Made by a program: the position numbers and the translations under genes. Below, one piece after another: positions 36,621 through 45,402 of a stretch of 64,000 nucleotides of DNA. This DNA is from Erysipelotrichia bacterium (lineage in GTDB: Bacteria; Bacillota_I; Bacilli_A; Erysipelotrichales; Erysipelotrichaceae): the NCBI GenBank assembly GCA_018333955.1, contig JAGXSD010000058.1, forward strand, positions 1-64,000, in the 5' to 3' direction. Below the pieces are notes generated by a model, which saw only the letters and a program-made list of their open reading frames with translations, was not told the DNA's origin and made no database searches. Within the stretch, counting starts at the first letter, position 1; every line of letters begins with the position of its first letter.

Positions 36621-38609
36621 ATGCGAATCGGATTATTTGCTGACACGTATGCTCCGGATATTAATGGAGTAGTCAGTTCAATTGTGACACTTCAAGAAGG
36701 ACTAATCGAACTAGGGCATGAAGTGTTTGTGATTACGACACATAACAATCTAATTTCAACAAAATTTGAAAACAATGTTTTAAGATTACCTGGAATTGAA
36801 ATCAAGAAACTATATGGGTATGTGCTTACCACGCCAGCCCATTTTCTTGCGTACAATCATGTGAAATCGATGAACCTGGATGTTATTCATGTTCATACTG
36901 AATTTGGTGTTGGTATTTTTGGTCACATTATGGGGAGTATGTTAAAACTTCCTATTGTATCTACCTACCATACAACCTATGAAGATTACACGCATTATGT
37001 GAACATTTTCAATTCTAAAACTATCGAACGCTTAGCAAAGAAAACAGTGATGAAGTTATCACGACTTTATGGTTCTCACTGTATGGCGATTATTTCACCA
37101 TCAGAAAAAACTAAAGAGATGTTGGAGCGATATCAAATAGAAACACCAATCCATGTTATTCCAACAGGATTAAATCTAGATAAATTCAAAAAAGTATACT
37201 CAACTTCAGAGAAAAAGGATTTCAGAGTGAAGTTAGGTATTAATGATGATGATTTTATTATCACTTATGTAGGAAGAATCGCAAAAGAGAAAAGTATTGA
37301 TGTTGTGATAGATGGAATGGCTGAACTGAAGAAAATTAACCAAAGAGTTAAGTTTCTTATCGTAGGTGCTGGACCTGAATTAGAAGAACTTCAATCACAA
37401 TGTGAAAAACTTAAACTTAATGATTGTGTTATATTTTATGGAAAAGTTCCAAATCAAATGGTTTCAGAGATATATGGTCTATCAGATATGTTTGTTTCTG
37501 CATCACTAACTGAGACCCAGGGACTTACTTTTATTGAAGCATTAGCTTCAGGATTACCTGTATTCGCAAGAAAAGATGATGTTCTTGAAGAATTAGTGTT
37601 TGATAATGAAACTGGGTATTATTTTGATTCAGCTAAGGAATTTGCACTGAAGGTTGATTCATATACTAAAATGAGTCAAGAAGATCGAATCAAGATTGAA
37701 AGTAATGCTCATCAAGTCGTCGAAAAATTTGATCGATTAAGTTTTGCGAAAAAAGTTATCTCAACTTATGAACTTGCGATGAAGCGTTACTTTTCAACTT
37801 ATTATATTGAAGATATCATAGTACGAAATGATATTTCAGAAGTTGAACTAATTTCAAAGTTTGAGAAAAGCAAGGTTAAGATTTTCCCTGATATTGTAAG
37901 ACAGCTCAAACTTAAGAAGGGATCTATTGTGAATAAAGAGACATATCAACGGTTTGAAGAGGAGCAGAAAGTTGTTGATGCATTTGAGAAGTGTGTGAGA
38001 AAGATTGCGTTTAAAGATCGTACTCGAAAAGAAATTTTTGATTTTCTTCACCAACTTGGTGATCTCAATGCGACTCAAATGAATGCAATCATTTCAAAAC
38101 TTGAATCTTATGGATATATTGATGATGTGAGGTACACATCTTCGATGATTATGAACTTTCAATCTTTGCTTGTTGGGCAAAACAAGATACTTAAATCATT
38201 GCAAGATAAGGGAATACCATATGAAATGATTCTCAAGGTTCTTAGCGAAGAGAATAGTCAAAGTGAATATGAACGTGCTGTTATGTTTGCGGAAAAGACA
38301 AAATCTTCACTTCATGACATGCCTTTACTGGCGAAGAAAAGTAAAATTAGGAATAGACTTATTTCACGTGGATTTGAATCTTCATTAGCTACTGAAGTTG
38401 TGAACCAATTAGATTATGATATGGATGAAACCGAAGAGTTCATTATCTGTCAAAATGAAGCAATGAAACTTAAAGAAAAACTTGCGAAGAAAGACTTAGA
38501 TCCTTATAAAGCGCGTCAAACTTTATTGCGCCAGCTTGTCAACAAAGGATTTAGATTTGAAACTATCCAACAAGTGATTGATGGATTAAAGGAGGATGAA
38601 ATTGGTTAA
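36621..38609 (+). CDS. LafA-like glycosyltransferase fused to full-length RecX
   Basis: 662 residues. Residues 1 to about 390 are a complete GT4 enzyme like 1,2-diacylglycerol 3-alpha-glucosyltransferase: MRIGLFADTYAPDINGVVSS at the start, IPTGLNLDKF, and the donor motif ETQGLTFIEALASGLP. Residues about 393-662 look like a whole RecX protein, not a fragment: a small N-terminal beta part (QLKLKKGSIVNKETYQRFEE), then tandem three-helix repeats beginning AFKDRTRKEIFDFLHQLGD, with GYIDDVRYTSSM and NKGFRFETIQQVIDGL. RecX inhibits RecA filaments. The frame is continuous with no stop or internal ribosome site visible at the joint. It overlaps yhaM. Confidence 0.85.
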   Translation: MRIGLFADTYAPDINGVVSSIVTLQEGLIELGHEVFVITTHNNLISTKFENNVLRLPGIEIKKLYGYVLTTPAHFLAYNHVKSMNLDVIHVHTEFGVGIFGHIMGSMLKLPIVSTYHTTYEDYTHYVNIFNSKTIERLAKKTVMKLSRLYGSHCMAIISPSEKTKEMLERYQIETPIHVIPTGLNLDKFKKVYSTSEKKDFRVKLGINDDDFIITYVGRIAKEKSIDVVIDGMAELKKINQRVKFLIVGAGPELEELQSQCEKLKLNDCVIFYGKVPNQMVSEIYGLSDMFVSASLTETQGLTFIEALASGLPVFARKDDVLEELVFDNETGYYFDSAKEFALKVDSYTKMSQEDRIKIESNAHQVVEKFDRLSFAKKVISTYELAMKRYFSTYYIEDIIVRNDISEVELISKFEKSKVKIFPDIVRQLKLKKGSIVNKETYQRFEEEQKVVDAFEKCVRKIAFKDRTRKEIFDFLHQLGDLNATQMNAIISKLESYGYIDDVRYTSSMIMNFQSLLVGQNKILKSLQDKGIPYEMILKVLSEENSQSEYERAVMFAEKTKSSLHDMPLLAKKSKIRNRLISRGFESSLATEVVNQLDYDMDETEEFIICQNEAMKLKEKLAKKDLDPYKARQTLLRQLVNKGFRFETIQQVIDGLKEDEIG

Positions 38610-39537
38610 TATAAAAGAGTTTAAAGATAAAGAAAAGCACGAACAACCTTTATTAGTAAGTAATATTCTTCAAGGTGTGACCACAAAAGGTTCACCCTAT
38701 TTATCAATAACTTTGCAAGATAAATCAGGTCAGATTGAAGGAAAATTATGGGATGTTAAGCCTGAGCAACTTCAAATCATCAAACAAGGCATGATAGTTT
38801 TAGTTTCCTTTGAGGTATTAAATTATCGTGAGCAACTTCAACTTAAGATTTTTGATGTAAAACCATTGGATCAAAAAACCGTTTCAATTGATGATTTCCT
38901 ACCAGAATCTGATGTGTCCTCTGAGGAATTAAAATTATCAATTGAAGGCTTTATTTCTCAGTTGAAGAATCCAGTGTATAAATCTTTAGTCAGTGCTATT
39001 GTGACTGAAGTAGGATATGATTTCTATGAATACCCTGCCGCAAGTAAAAATCATCATGAATTTAAAGGTGGACTTGCAAGCCATGTGGTAAGTATGATTA
39101 AACTTGCGAAGGAAGTACTTCGTTTATATCCAATGTTAGATCATGATTTATTGATGAGTGGGATACTACTCCATGACATTGGTAAGACTGTAGAACTTTC
39201 AGGACCTATTTTGACCGAATATACAACGGTGGGGCGTCTACTTGGGCATATCTCAATTGTGAATGCCATGATTTATCATCATGCGAAATTGTTGGGCATA
39301 GAGAATAAAGAAGAGACTATGTTACTTCAACATGTCGTCTTATCCCATCATGGTCAGTATGAATTTGGTTCGCCTGTTCTTCCACTTGTTCCTGAGGCTG
39401 AAGTTTTACATTTGATTGATAACTTAGATGCAAGATTAAACATGTTTTCTAAAGCTATGGAAAATATTGAAGAGGGAATGTTTACTCAAAGAATATTCAG
39501 TTTAGAGAATAGAAGTTTTTATAAGAAAAAAGGTTAA
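38596..39537 (+). CDS. yhaM: YhaM-family 3'-5' exoribonuclease
   Basis: 313 residues, usual size. An N-terminal OB-fold (KGSPYLSITLQDKSGQIEGK, about 30-50) is followed by an HD domain with LLHDIGKTVEL and SHHG, the build of YhaM, which degrades RNA and some DNA from the 3' end. AAAGGAGG touches the ATG at 38596, so the TTG at 38602, six bases after it, may be the true start (311 residues). The gene overlaps the RecX fusion by 8-14 bases. Confidence 0.9.
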   Translation: MKLVNIKEFKDKEKHEQPLLVSNILQGVTTKGSPYLSITLQDKSGQIEGKLWDVKPEQLQIIKQGMIVLVSFEVLNYREQLQLKIFDVKPLDQKTVSIDDFLPESDVSSEELKLSIEGFISQLKNPVYKSLVSAIVTEVGYDFYEYPAASKNHHEFKGGLASHVVSMIKLAKEVLRLYPMLDHDLLMSGILLHDIGKTVELSGPILTEYTTVGRLLGHISIVNAMIYHHAKLLGIENKEETMLLQHVVLSHHGQYEFGSPVLPLVPEAEVLHLIDNLDARLNMFSKAMENIEEGMFTQRIFSLENRSFYKKKG

Positions 39538-39539
39538 TT

Positions 39540-39577
39540 AAAACACCGTGCTTCATTACAATGGTCACGGTGTTTTT
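39540..39577. terminator. Bidirectional terminator between yhaM and the HIT gene
   Basis: Stem AAACACCGTG / CACGGTGTTT with T run on the plus strand and A run before it. It separates two convergent genes. Confidence 0.85.
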
Positions 39578-39584
39578 AAATATA

Positions 39585-39983
39585 TCATAATTTAATGTCT
39601 TGATGGAGCGAGAATAAATCAATCTGTTCTTTAACTTGTTTAAAAGATTCAAACAAATGATGATCGACCTTATATCTAGGAATGATATGAAAATGGGTAT
39701 GAAATACACTTTGACCCGATGATTCATGAACATTACTTACAATATTATATCCTGTAGCTTTCAAGACTTCATCATAATGTTTTGTAATGATTTTAATGAC
39801 CTCGAAGCAACGATGAATGGTTTCATCTGAAGCTTCAAGTACGTGTTCACTATGATGCTTTGGAACGACTAAGGTATGTCCTTTACTCATTGGGAATATG
39901 TCTAAAAATGCATAGGTGTGTTCATCTTCATATATTTTATATGATGGAATTTCTTGATGGATAATTCTACAAAAAAGGCACAT
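39585..39983 (-). CDS. HIT-family nucleotide hydrolase
   Basis: 132 residues from the ATG at 39983 (AAGGAG five bases upstream); an extension to 40010 would cross a terminator stem. CLFCRIIHQEIPSYKIYED is the Hint/HIT N-terminus, including one of the zinc-type Cys pairs. The catalytic triad reads HTHFHIIPR (HxHxH). Members hydrolyse nucleoside phosphoramidates or dinucleotides. It is last in a reverse-strand unit after two foldase genes, a pairing seen with prsA in other Firmicutes. Confidence 0.93.
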   Translation of the reverse strand: MCLFCRIIHQEIPSYKIYEDEHTYAFLDIFPMSKGHTLVVPKHHSEHVLEASDETIHRCFEVIKIITKHYDEVLKATGYNIVSNVHESSGQSVFHTHFHIIPRYKVDHHLFESFKQVKEQIDLFSLHQDIKL

Positions 39984-40001
39984 GGCATTCTCCTTATTAA
40001 A

Positions 40002-40020
40002 AAGCCGCAATTAGCGGCTT
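40002..40020 (-). terminator. Terminator-like hairpin between foldase lipoprotein and HIT gene
   Basis: Stem AAGCCGC / GCGGCTT followed on the reverse strand by TTTAAT. The foldase stop codon lies in it, and the HIT ribosome site follows at once, so it probably lowers HIT expression rather than abolishing it. Confidence 0.65.
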
Positions 40021-40871
40021 GGTAAAAATTTAGATTGACTTCCGTTTTTAATAGCATTGTAGACGTTGATGTCATAAATTGTGAAACCAGCATCTGTAAA
40101 CTCTTTTAACCACATAGTATCAATAAGCGTAGAAACTGCGGATAATGAAGTGATCATTTCTTCTTGGAATCGTGATGGAACTGCTTCAATCACTTCAACA
40201 ATGTAGAACTTGCTATTAGCGCTGATGAGTTCTTGAGTAAGCATTGGTCCATTAGCATCTTTTAAGAATGTCTTGACAGTAGCAGGAAGATTGCTGTCGC
40301 GATGATATGTTGCAAGTTGCCCGAAGAAATCAAGAGAAGTAGTATTGGCTTTTCCTAATTCTTCAGTATTTCCACCAGCTTTAATTGCAGCAAGAACTTC
40401 TTTGGCATCTTCTTCAACTGCAAATTCGATGATGCGTGCACGACGTGGATAATATGTCGCAACAACGAAATCCAGATTTGCTTCAATATAGGTTTTCATC
40501 ATGACGTTTTGTTGTGCTAAAGGCACTAATGCTCTTTCAACGTAGTCTTCTTCAGAAGTATAACCTAATGATTTCAAACCTAGTAAGAAATCATCTTTAA
40601 GGATATCTTTCATAAGAACTAAATCTTTTTGAGCCATCTCTCTAACTTCGTCAGTAACTTCAACTTTTGCATTTCTAATGACATTTTTTGCCATGTTGAT
40701 GATCACCGTTGATGTATCACCGCTAATCATAAATTGGAATACTTGATCTTTAGTAATAGTAGTATCACCAATTTGAAGGACTTTTTCACTTGGATTTGAT
40801 AATTTTGCGACTGCATCACTACATGCTGCAAGAGTTAATACTAGAGTGAGGAGAATAAGTATTTTTTTCAT
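40011..40871 (-). CDS. PrsA-like foldase lipoprotein with degenerate parvulin region
   Basis: 286 residues from the ATG at 40871, nine bases after AAGGAG; the ATG at 40880 lies directly on that site. The signal peptide ends in a lipobox, LTLAAC (Cys about 17), so the protein is anchored to the outer face of the membrane. The body resembles a SurA/PrsA chaperone, but the parvulin core is poor: the usual HIL and GDLG/YGYHI motifs are missing. It may act as chaperone only. It is coupled to the parvulin gene upstream and probably derives from duplication. Confidence 0.75.
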   Translation of the reverse strand: MKKILILLTLVLTLAACSDAVAKLSNPSEKVLQIGDTTITKDQVFQFMISGDTSTVIINMAKNVIRNAKVEVTDEVREMAQKDLVLMKDILKDDFLLGLKSLGYTSEEDYVERALVPLAQQNVMMKTYIEANLDFVVATYYPRRARIIEFAVEEDAKEVLAAIKAGGNTEELGKANTTSLDFFGQLATYHRDSNLPATVKTFLKDANGPMLTQELISANSKFYIVEVIEAVPSRFQEEMITSLSAVSTLIDTMWLKEFTDAGFTIYDINVYNAIKNGSQSKFLPSR

Positions 40872-40872
40872 A

Positions 40873-41856
40873 TTATTCATCTCCTTCTTCTTTGTTAAGT
40901 TCAGCGAAATAATCTAAGAAACGTTTTTCAAACTCTGCATTCCCAAAGGTTAATCCTAAAGATTGTGCCTTTTCCCAGATTAGTGTTTGTTGAGCATTTG
41001 GGAATAACGAAACCATTGAACTTAAGAATTTTTGATCCTTCACAATGTCTTCTTTTGCTAATGAATCTAAACGAATAATATGATAACCATAAGTTGTTTT
41101 AACCCATGCAGATAACTGACCTTCTTCAGTTAAAGCAAGAGATGCTGCTAAGAATTCAGGGACAAATTGAGTCGTCGAATCCACAAGTCCTAAACTACCA
41201 TTTGTTGCAACAGAGCCTGTGTCATCTGAATATTGTTTTGCTAATTGAGCGAAGTCTTCACCTGCTTCAATTTTTGCTTTAACAGTATCGAGTTTTGTTT
41301 GTTCTGCTTCAGTAGGTTGATTTGGGTTTGTCATACGCACTAAGATGTGACTCACAATACGTGGTTTTCTTTGTTCAAGATACTGATTGAACTGTGCTTC
41401 TTCAGTAAAATAAGTAGTCATCAAATCTTCCAACATTAATGCACTTTCAAAGAATAAGTGCATATCACTAATGCGATCGATTCCTACAGCTTTTAGTGCT
41501 TCTAACAAATAGGTTTCGTAATCAGCACCATAGTAATCTTTAAAACTCTTGATGGTTGACTCAGCTTGTAAACGTGCATCAGTAATAATGTCATCAGTAC
41601 GGTTACCGACTTGTGCTAGAACTGCTCTCTCAAATAATTGATATACAGCTTGAATACCAAATGTACGCTCTAATTCTAAATAATATTCATCTACAGTAAT
41701 CGCTTGTCCATTAATTTCGAAGACGATATCTTTACCATTAACAGTTTTACCTGGTAATAAGTCTTTTGTCTGCTCAAGGGCGAAAAAAACCGTCGCACCA
41801 GCGAACAAAATACCGATAAGAACAATGAACCAATTTTTCTTAATAAAATTGATCAT
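40873..41856 (-). CDS. prsA: PrsA-like foldase, membrane-anchored parvulin
   Basis: 327 residues from the ATG at 41856 (AAGGAGG five bases upstream). An N-terminal membrane segment (about 9-27) lacks a lipobox. A parvulin (PpiC) domain lies at about 185-280, with VSHILVRM, AKQYSDDTGS, LGLVDSTTQFVPEF and YGYHIIRLD. It should help secreted proteins fold outside the cell by prolyl cis-trans isomerisation. Promoter TTGCAA (41904-41909), 17 bases, TATAAT (41881-41886) on the reverse strand. Confidence 0.88.
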   Translation of the reverse strand: MINFIKKNWFIVLIGILFAGATVFFALEQTKDLLPGKTVNGKDIVFEINGQAITVDEYYLELERTFGIQAVYQLFERAVLAQVGNRTDDIITDARLQAESTIKSFKDYYGADYETYLLEALKAVGIDRISDMHLFFESALMLEDLMTTYFTEEAQFNQYLEQRKPRIVSHILVRMTNPNQPTEAEQTKLDTVKAKIEAGEDFAQLAKQYSDDTGSVATNGSLGLVDSTTQFVPEFLAASLALTEEGQLSAWVKTTYGYHIIRLDSLAKEDIVKDQKFLSSMVSLFPNAQQTLIWEKAQSLGLTFGNAEFEKRFLDYFAELNKEEGDE

Positions 41857-41880
41857 GAAGACCTCCTTGTATGCCACATA

Positions 41881-41909
41881 ATTATAATTTAACCACTAGT
41901 AAATTGCAA
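41881..41909 (-). promoter_or_regulatory. Promoter of the foldase-HIT unit
   Basis: Reverse-strand TTGCAA, 17-base spacer, TATAAT, about 25 bases before the ATG. The rest of the 219-base gap up to sufC is AT-rich with no clear suf promoter. Confidence 0.7.
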
Positions 41910-42075
41910 TTATACATGATTATTGCGACACTTTTCACACACATTCACAAAACAAAAATGTGATTTGAAGCACAGTAAAATACAATTAGTCAAAGATTGT
42001 CCCAAAATAAGTGCTTTTAATTGAGAAAAGGTGGGTAATTTGATAAAGTTATTGTCAGGAAGGTAGGTAAACTTA

Positions 42076-42921
42076 ATGTCAGTTTTACAAATTAAAAATC
42101 TACATGTATCTATTGAAGATAAAGAAATATTAAAAGGTGTGAACTTAACGATTTCAACTGGTGAAATTCATGCAATTATGGGGCCAAATGGAAATGGTAA
42201 GTCCACATTATTATCAACCATTATGGGACACCCAAAGTATGAAGTCACTGAAGGGGAAATTCTTTTTGATGGTGAGAATGTACTAGAAATGGAAGTTGAT
42301 GAGAGAAGCCGTTTAGGATTATTTTTAGGAATGCAATATCCTCAAGAAGTTCCTGGGGTGACTAATTCAGATTTCATGAAAGCAGCAATGAATGCACGTC
42401 GTGAAACCCCAATCAATCTCTTCTCATTTATTAAAGAGATGGAAAAAGCAGTTAAAGCTTTGGAAATGAAGCCCGATCTTGCACATCGTTATGTGAACGA
42501 AGGTTTTTCTGGTGGAGAGAAAAAACGCAATGAAATTATGCAAATGCTCCTACTAAAACCAAAAATCGCAATGTTAGATGAAATCGATTCGGGTTTAGAT
42601 ATTGATGCTTTGCGTATAGTTGCTAACGTTATTAATGATATGGTTAAAAACAAAGATATGGGAATGATGGTGGTTTCTCACTATGAGCGATTCTTCCAAC
42701 TTCTTGTTCCAACTCATACTCATATTATGATTGATGGTCAAATAGTCCTTGATTCTGATGCTTCATTAGTATCAAAAATTGATGCCGAAGGATATGAATG
42801 GATTGCTAATGAATTAGGTATTGAAATTGTTGATGAGAATGAAGAAGCACCTAAGAAACAAGTTGTAAGTGTAGGATCTTGCGCTGTCAATGAATCAACC
42901 AAGGGGGCAAGAAATGTCTAA
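42076..42921 (+). CDS. sufC: SufC, Fe-S assembly ATPase
   Basis: 281 residues, some 25-30 longer than usual because of a C-terminal tail (EIVDENEEAPKKQVV onward). ABC-type ATPase: Walker A MGPNGNGKST (about 35-44), signature FSGGEKKRNEI, Walker B MLDEIDSGLD. It powers the SufBCD scaffold that builds iron-sulphur clusters. First gene of a C-D-S-U-B operon that runs without a break to 46821. The cell needs such clusters for PFOR, MutY and others. Confidence 0.96.
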   Translation: MSVLQIKNLHVSIEDKEILKGVNLTISTGEIHAIMGPNGNGKSTLLSTIMGHPKYEVTEGEILFDGENVLEMEVDERSRLGLFLGMQYPQEVPGVTNSDFMKAAMNARRETPINLFSFIKEMEKAVKALEMKPDLAHRYVNEGFSGGEKKRNEIMQMLLLKPKIAMLDEIDSGLDIDALRIVANVINDMVKNKDMGMMVVSHYERFFQLLVPTHTHIMIDGQIVLDSDASLVSKIDAEGYEWIANELGIEIVDENEEAPKKQVVSVGSCAVNESTKGARNV

Positions 42922-43741
42922 TCTTGAAAGTGTGATTGTAAAGAGTTCTACCTTAGAATTGGAATCAGGTGGACTTCATACCATCAACATTCAAGTGAGC
43001 GAGCACATTGAGGTTACGCTTGTTGCACCTAAGAGAACGAAGGGTAATGCCCTCATTAATGTGCTTGGTGAAGGACAACTTAAATTGAATGTTGTTATAG
43101 AAGAATCGGCTAACTGGGCTATTTTAGAAATGAACCAAAGTGATAATGCGATTGTATTTGAGGAGCGTTGGACTTTGAAAAAGAACTCAAATTTGCTTCT
43201 CGCTGTGGGAGAACTTACTGCAGGAAGTCATGTTAAAAATGTAAACTATGATTTGGCTGAAGAAGGAGCAACCATTAATGTTCGTGGAGCAACTTTAGTT
43301 CAATCTAAACTGGAAGCTGTACTGACGGCTAATCATATTAAAGGAAATACTTATGCTGAGATTAATACCTATGGTATTGTTTTAAAAGAATGTACTTTAA
43401 AACTTGATGTTGTAGGTGTAATCAAAGCAAAAGCAAAAAATTCCAAAACTCATCAAACTAGCCGAGTCATGAATTTTGATACTAAACCTAATACATCTGT
43501 AAATCCTCAACTTGTCATTGATGAGAATGATGTGGAAGCATCTCATGCAGCTTCTGTAGGTCAACCGGATGTGTTGCAAGTGTATTACTTACAGTCACGA
43601 GGAATGTCACGTAGTGAATCCTTAAAACTCATTTCATTAGGATATTTAATGCCTATTGTGGATGTCATTGAGAATGAAGTTGTTAAAGAAGCTTTAAGAG
43701 AAGCGGTTATCAATAAGGTTGCCGAGTCATGCTTGATATAA
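42914..43741 (+). CDS. sufD: SufD, Fe-S scaffold subunit
   Basis: 275 residues from ATG 42914 (GGGGGC before it), overlapping sufC by eight bases. Shorter than the typical 400, missing much of the N-terminal helical part. The beta-helix core is clear, with KNSKTHQTSRVMNFD, VDEN-like EASHAASVGQP and YLQSRGMSRSESLKLI at the end. It pairs with SufB. The 3' end overlaps sufS by 13 bases. Confidence 0.9.
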   Translation: MSNLESVIVKSSTLELESGGLHTINIQVSEHIEVTLVAPKRTKGNALINVLGEGQLKLNVVIEESANWAILEMNQSDNAIVFEERWTLKKNSNLLLAVGELTAGSHVKNVNYDLAEEGATINVRGATLVQSKLEAVLTANHIKGNTYAEINTYGIVLKECTLKLDVVGVIKAKAKNSKTHQTSRVMNFDTKPNTSVNPQLVIDENDVEASHAASVGQPDVLQVYYLQSRGMSRSESLKLISLGYLMPIVDVIENEVVKEALREAVINKVAESCLI

Positions 43742-44955
43742 AGGTTATTCGCGAACAATTTCCAATACTAAAAACTAAGATGAGTGGAGAACCACTAGTC
43801 TATTTTGATAATGCCGCAACAACATTAAAGCCAGAAGCTGTAATTAATGATGTTACTCGTATACTCTCAACTCAATCAGTTAATATTCATCGTGGTGATT
43901 ATCAATTGTCATACGATATTTCAAATCAATATGAGGATGTAAGACAAAGTGTTGCAAAGTTCATTAATGCAACTGAGAGTGAAATCGTTTTTACATCAGG
44001 AGCGACTCAATCTCTTAATGATATTGCTTATGGTCTAGAATATTTGCTTAAAGAGGGAGATGTCGTATTAACTTCCCATACTGATCACGCTTCAAACTTA
44101 TTGCCTTGGTTTGAGGTCACTAAACGAAAGAATGCAAAAATTGAATATTTTAAATTAACTGAAGAAGGTCGTATTGATCTTGAAGCAGTCGAAGGGTTGC
44201 TTCATGACAAAGTTAAATTCATTACTCTAGTGCATGTTTCTAATGTGTTGGGATATATCAATCCTGTGAAAGAGATTATTAAACTTGCTCATGAAAGAAA
44301 TATTTGTGTCATTCTTGATGGTGCTCAATCTGTGGCACATCTTAGTATTGATGTGAAAGATTTAGACGTTGATTTCTTAGCTTGGTCAGGTCATAAGATG
44401 TGTTCTCCAACTGGAGTAGGTGTCTTATATGGTAAGAAGACATGGTTAGAGCGTTTAAAGAGTGTCAAAATGGGTGGTGGAGCGAATGCTCAGTTTAATG
44501 AGCTCGGTGAAGTCATCCTTAAATCAGCACCAACTCGCTTTGAAGCAGGGACTCCAGCCATTGAGTCAACCATAGCTTTAAAATCAGCCATTTCATTTCT
44601 TTCTTCATTGGGAATGGATAATATTCATCAACATGAACTGCTTCTAAAGAACTACTTCTTAAGTAAGATACAAGACTTTACTCACGTCAAGGTGTATAAT
44701 CCAAATACAGACACTGGTATTGTTGTATTCAATGTTGATGGAATTTTTGCCCAAGATGCTGCAGCATATTTGAGTTCAAAAGGTATTGCTGTTAGGGCAG
44801 GTAATCACTGTGCAAAACTTATTCATCATGTTATTGGTGTGACAGAAACGCTACGTGCGAGTTTCTATCTTTATAACAGCATTGAAGAAGTTGATCATCT
44901 AGTGGAAGTTCTTAGAGATATCACGCTTGAAAAATGCGTTGATTTATATATTTAG
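43729..44955 (+). CDS. sufS: SufS, cysteine desulfurase
   Basis: 408 residues. The PLP Lys lies in WSGHKMCSPTG (about 222), and the catalytic Cys in RAGNHCAKL (about 361). It takes sulphur from cysteine as a persulfide and passes it to SufU. Class II type (SufS/CsdA) by DGAQSVAH and the RAGxHCA loop. It lies between sufD and sufU, the partner pair used by Firmicutes. Confidence 0.96.
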   Translation: MLDIKVIREQFPILKTKMSGEPLVYFDNAATTLKPEAVINDVTRILSTQSVNIHRGDYQLSYDISNQYEDVRQSVAKFINATESEIVFTSGATQSLNDIAYGLEYLLKEGDVVLTSHTDHASNLLPWFEVTKRKNAKIEYFKLTEEGRIDLEAVEGLLHDKVKFITLVHVSNVLGYINPVKEIIKLAHERNICVILDGAQSVAHLSIDVKDLDVDFLAWSGHKMCSPTGVGVLYGKKTWLERLKSVKMGGGANAQFNELGEVILKSAPTRFEAGTPAIESTIALKSAISFLSSLGMDNIHQHELLLKNYFLSKIQDFTHVKVYNPNTDTGIVVFNVDGIFAQDAAAYLSSKGIAVRAGNHCAKLIHHVIGVTETLRASFYLYNSIEEVDHLVEVLRDITLEKCVDLYI

Positions 44956-44966
44956 GAGATGCAATC

Positions 44967-45401
44967 ATGAACTTAAACGATCCTCAATTAATGAGAAGTA
45001 TTATCATGGATCATTATCAATACCCTCGTAATCGTCGAGAGTGTCATGATCATGATTGTAAATCTGTGCATATGAATTCTGAGTCTTGTATTGATGATAT
45101 TATGGTGTATGTCAAACTAGACCATAATGTAATAAAAGACTTTAGTTTTACTGGTCAAGCTTGCACAATTTCAACCGCATCCACTTCAATTTTAAGTGAA
45201 TTGGTAAAGGGAAAGACGCTTGGTGAGGCTAAAGAGATTATTAGTGAATATCGCAAGATGGTGAATTTAGAATCTTATGACGCTGAAACTTTAGAAGAGG
45301 CTGTGGCGTTTTCAAATATTGGCAAACAAGCCAATCGTATCAAATGTGCTCTCATTGGATGGGATGCACTCTCGCAAATCATTGCAGAAAGTGAGGAGTA
45401 A
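44967..45401 (+). CDS. sufU: SufU, zinc-dependent sulfur transfer protein
   Basis: 144 residues. Conserved Cys are in [10 protein letters not shown] and [11 protein letters not shown], and the Asp-containing segment in [11 protein letters not shown], the IscU-fold SufU pattern. It receives persulfide sulphur from SufS and hands it to SufBCD. The N-terminal DHYQYPRNR is typical. GGAG precedes the ATG. Confidence 0.94.
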   Translation: MNLNDPQLMRSIIMDHYQYPRNRRECHDHDCKSVHMNSESCIDDIMVYVKLDHNVIKDFSFTGQACTISTASTSILSELVKGKTLGEAKEIISEYRKMVNLESYDAETLEEAVAFSNIGKQANRIKCALIGWDALSQIIAESEE

Positions 45402-45402
45402 T

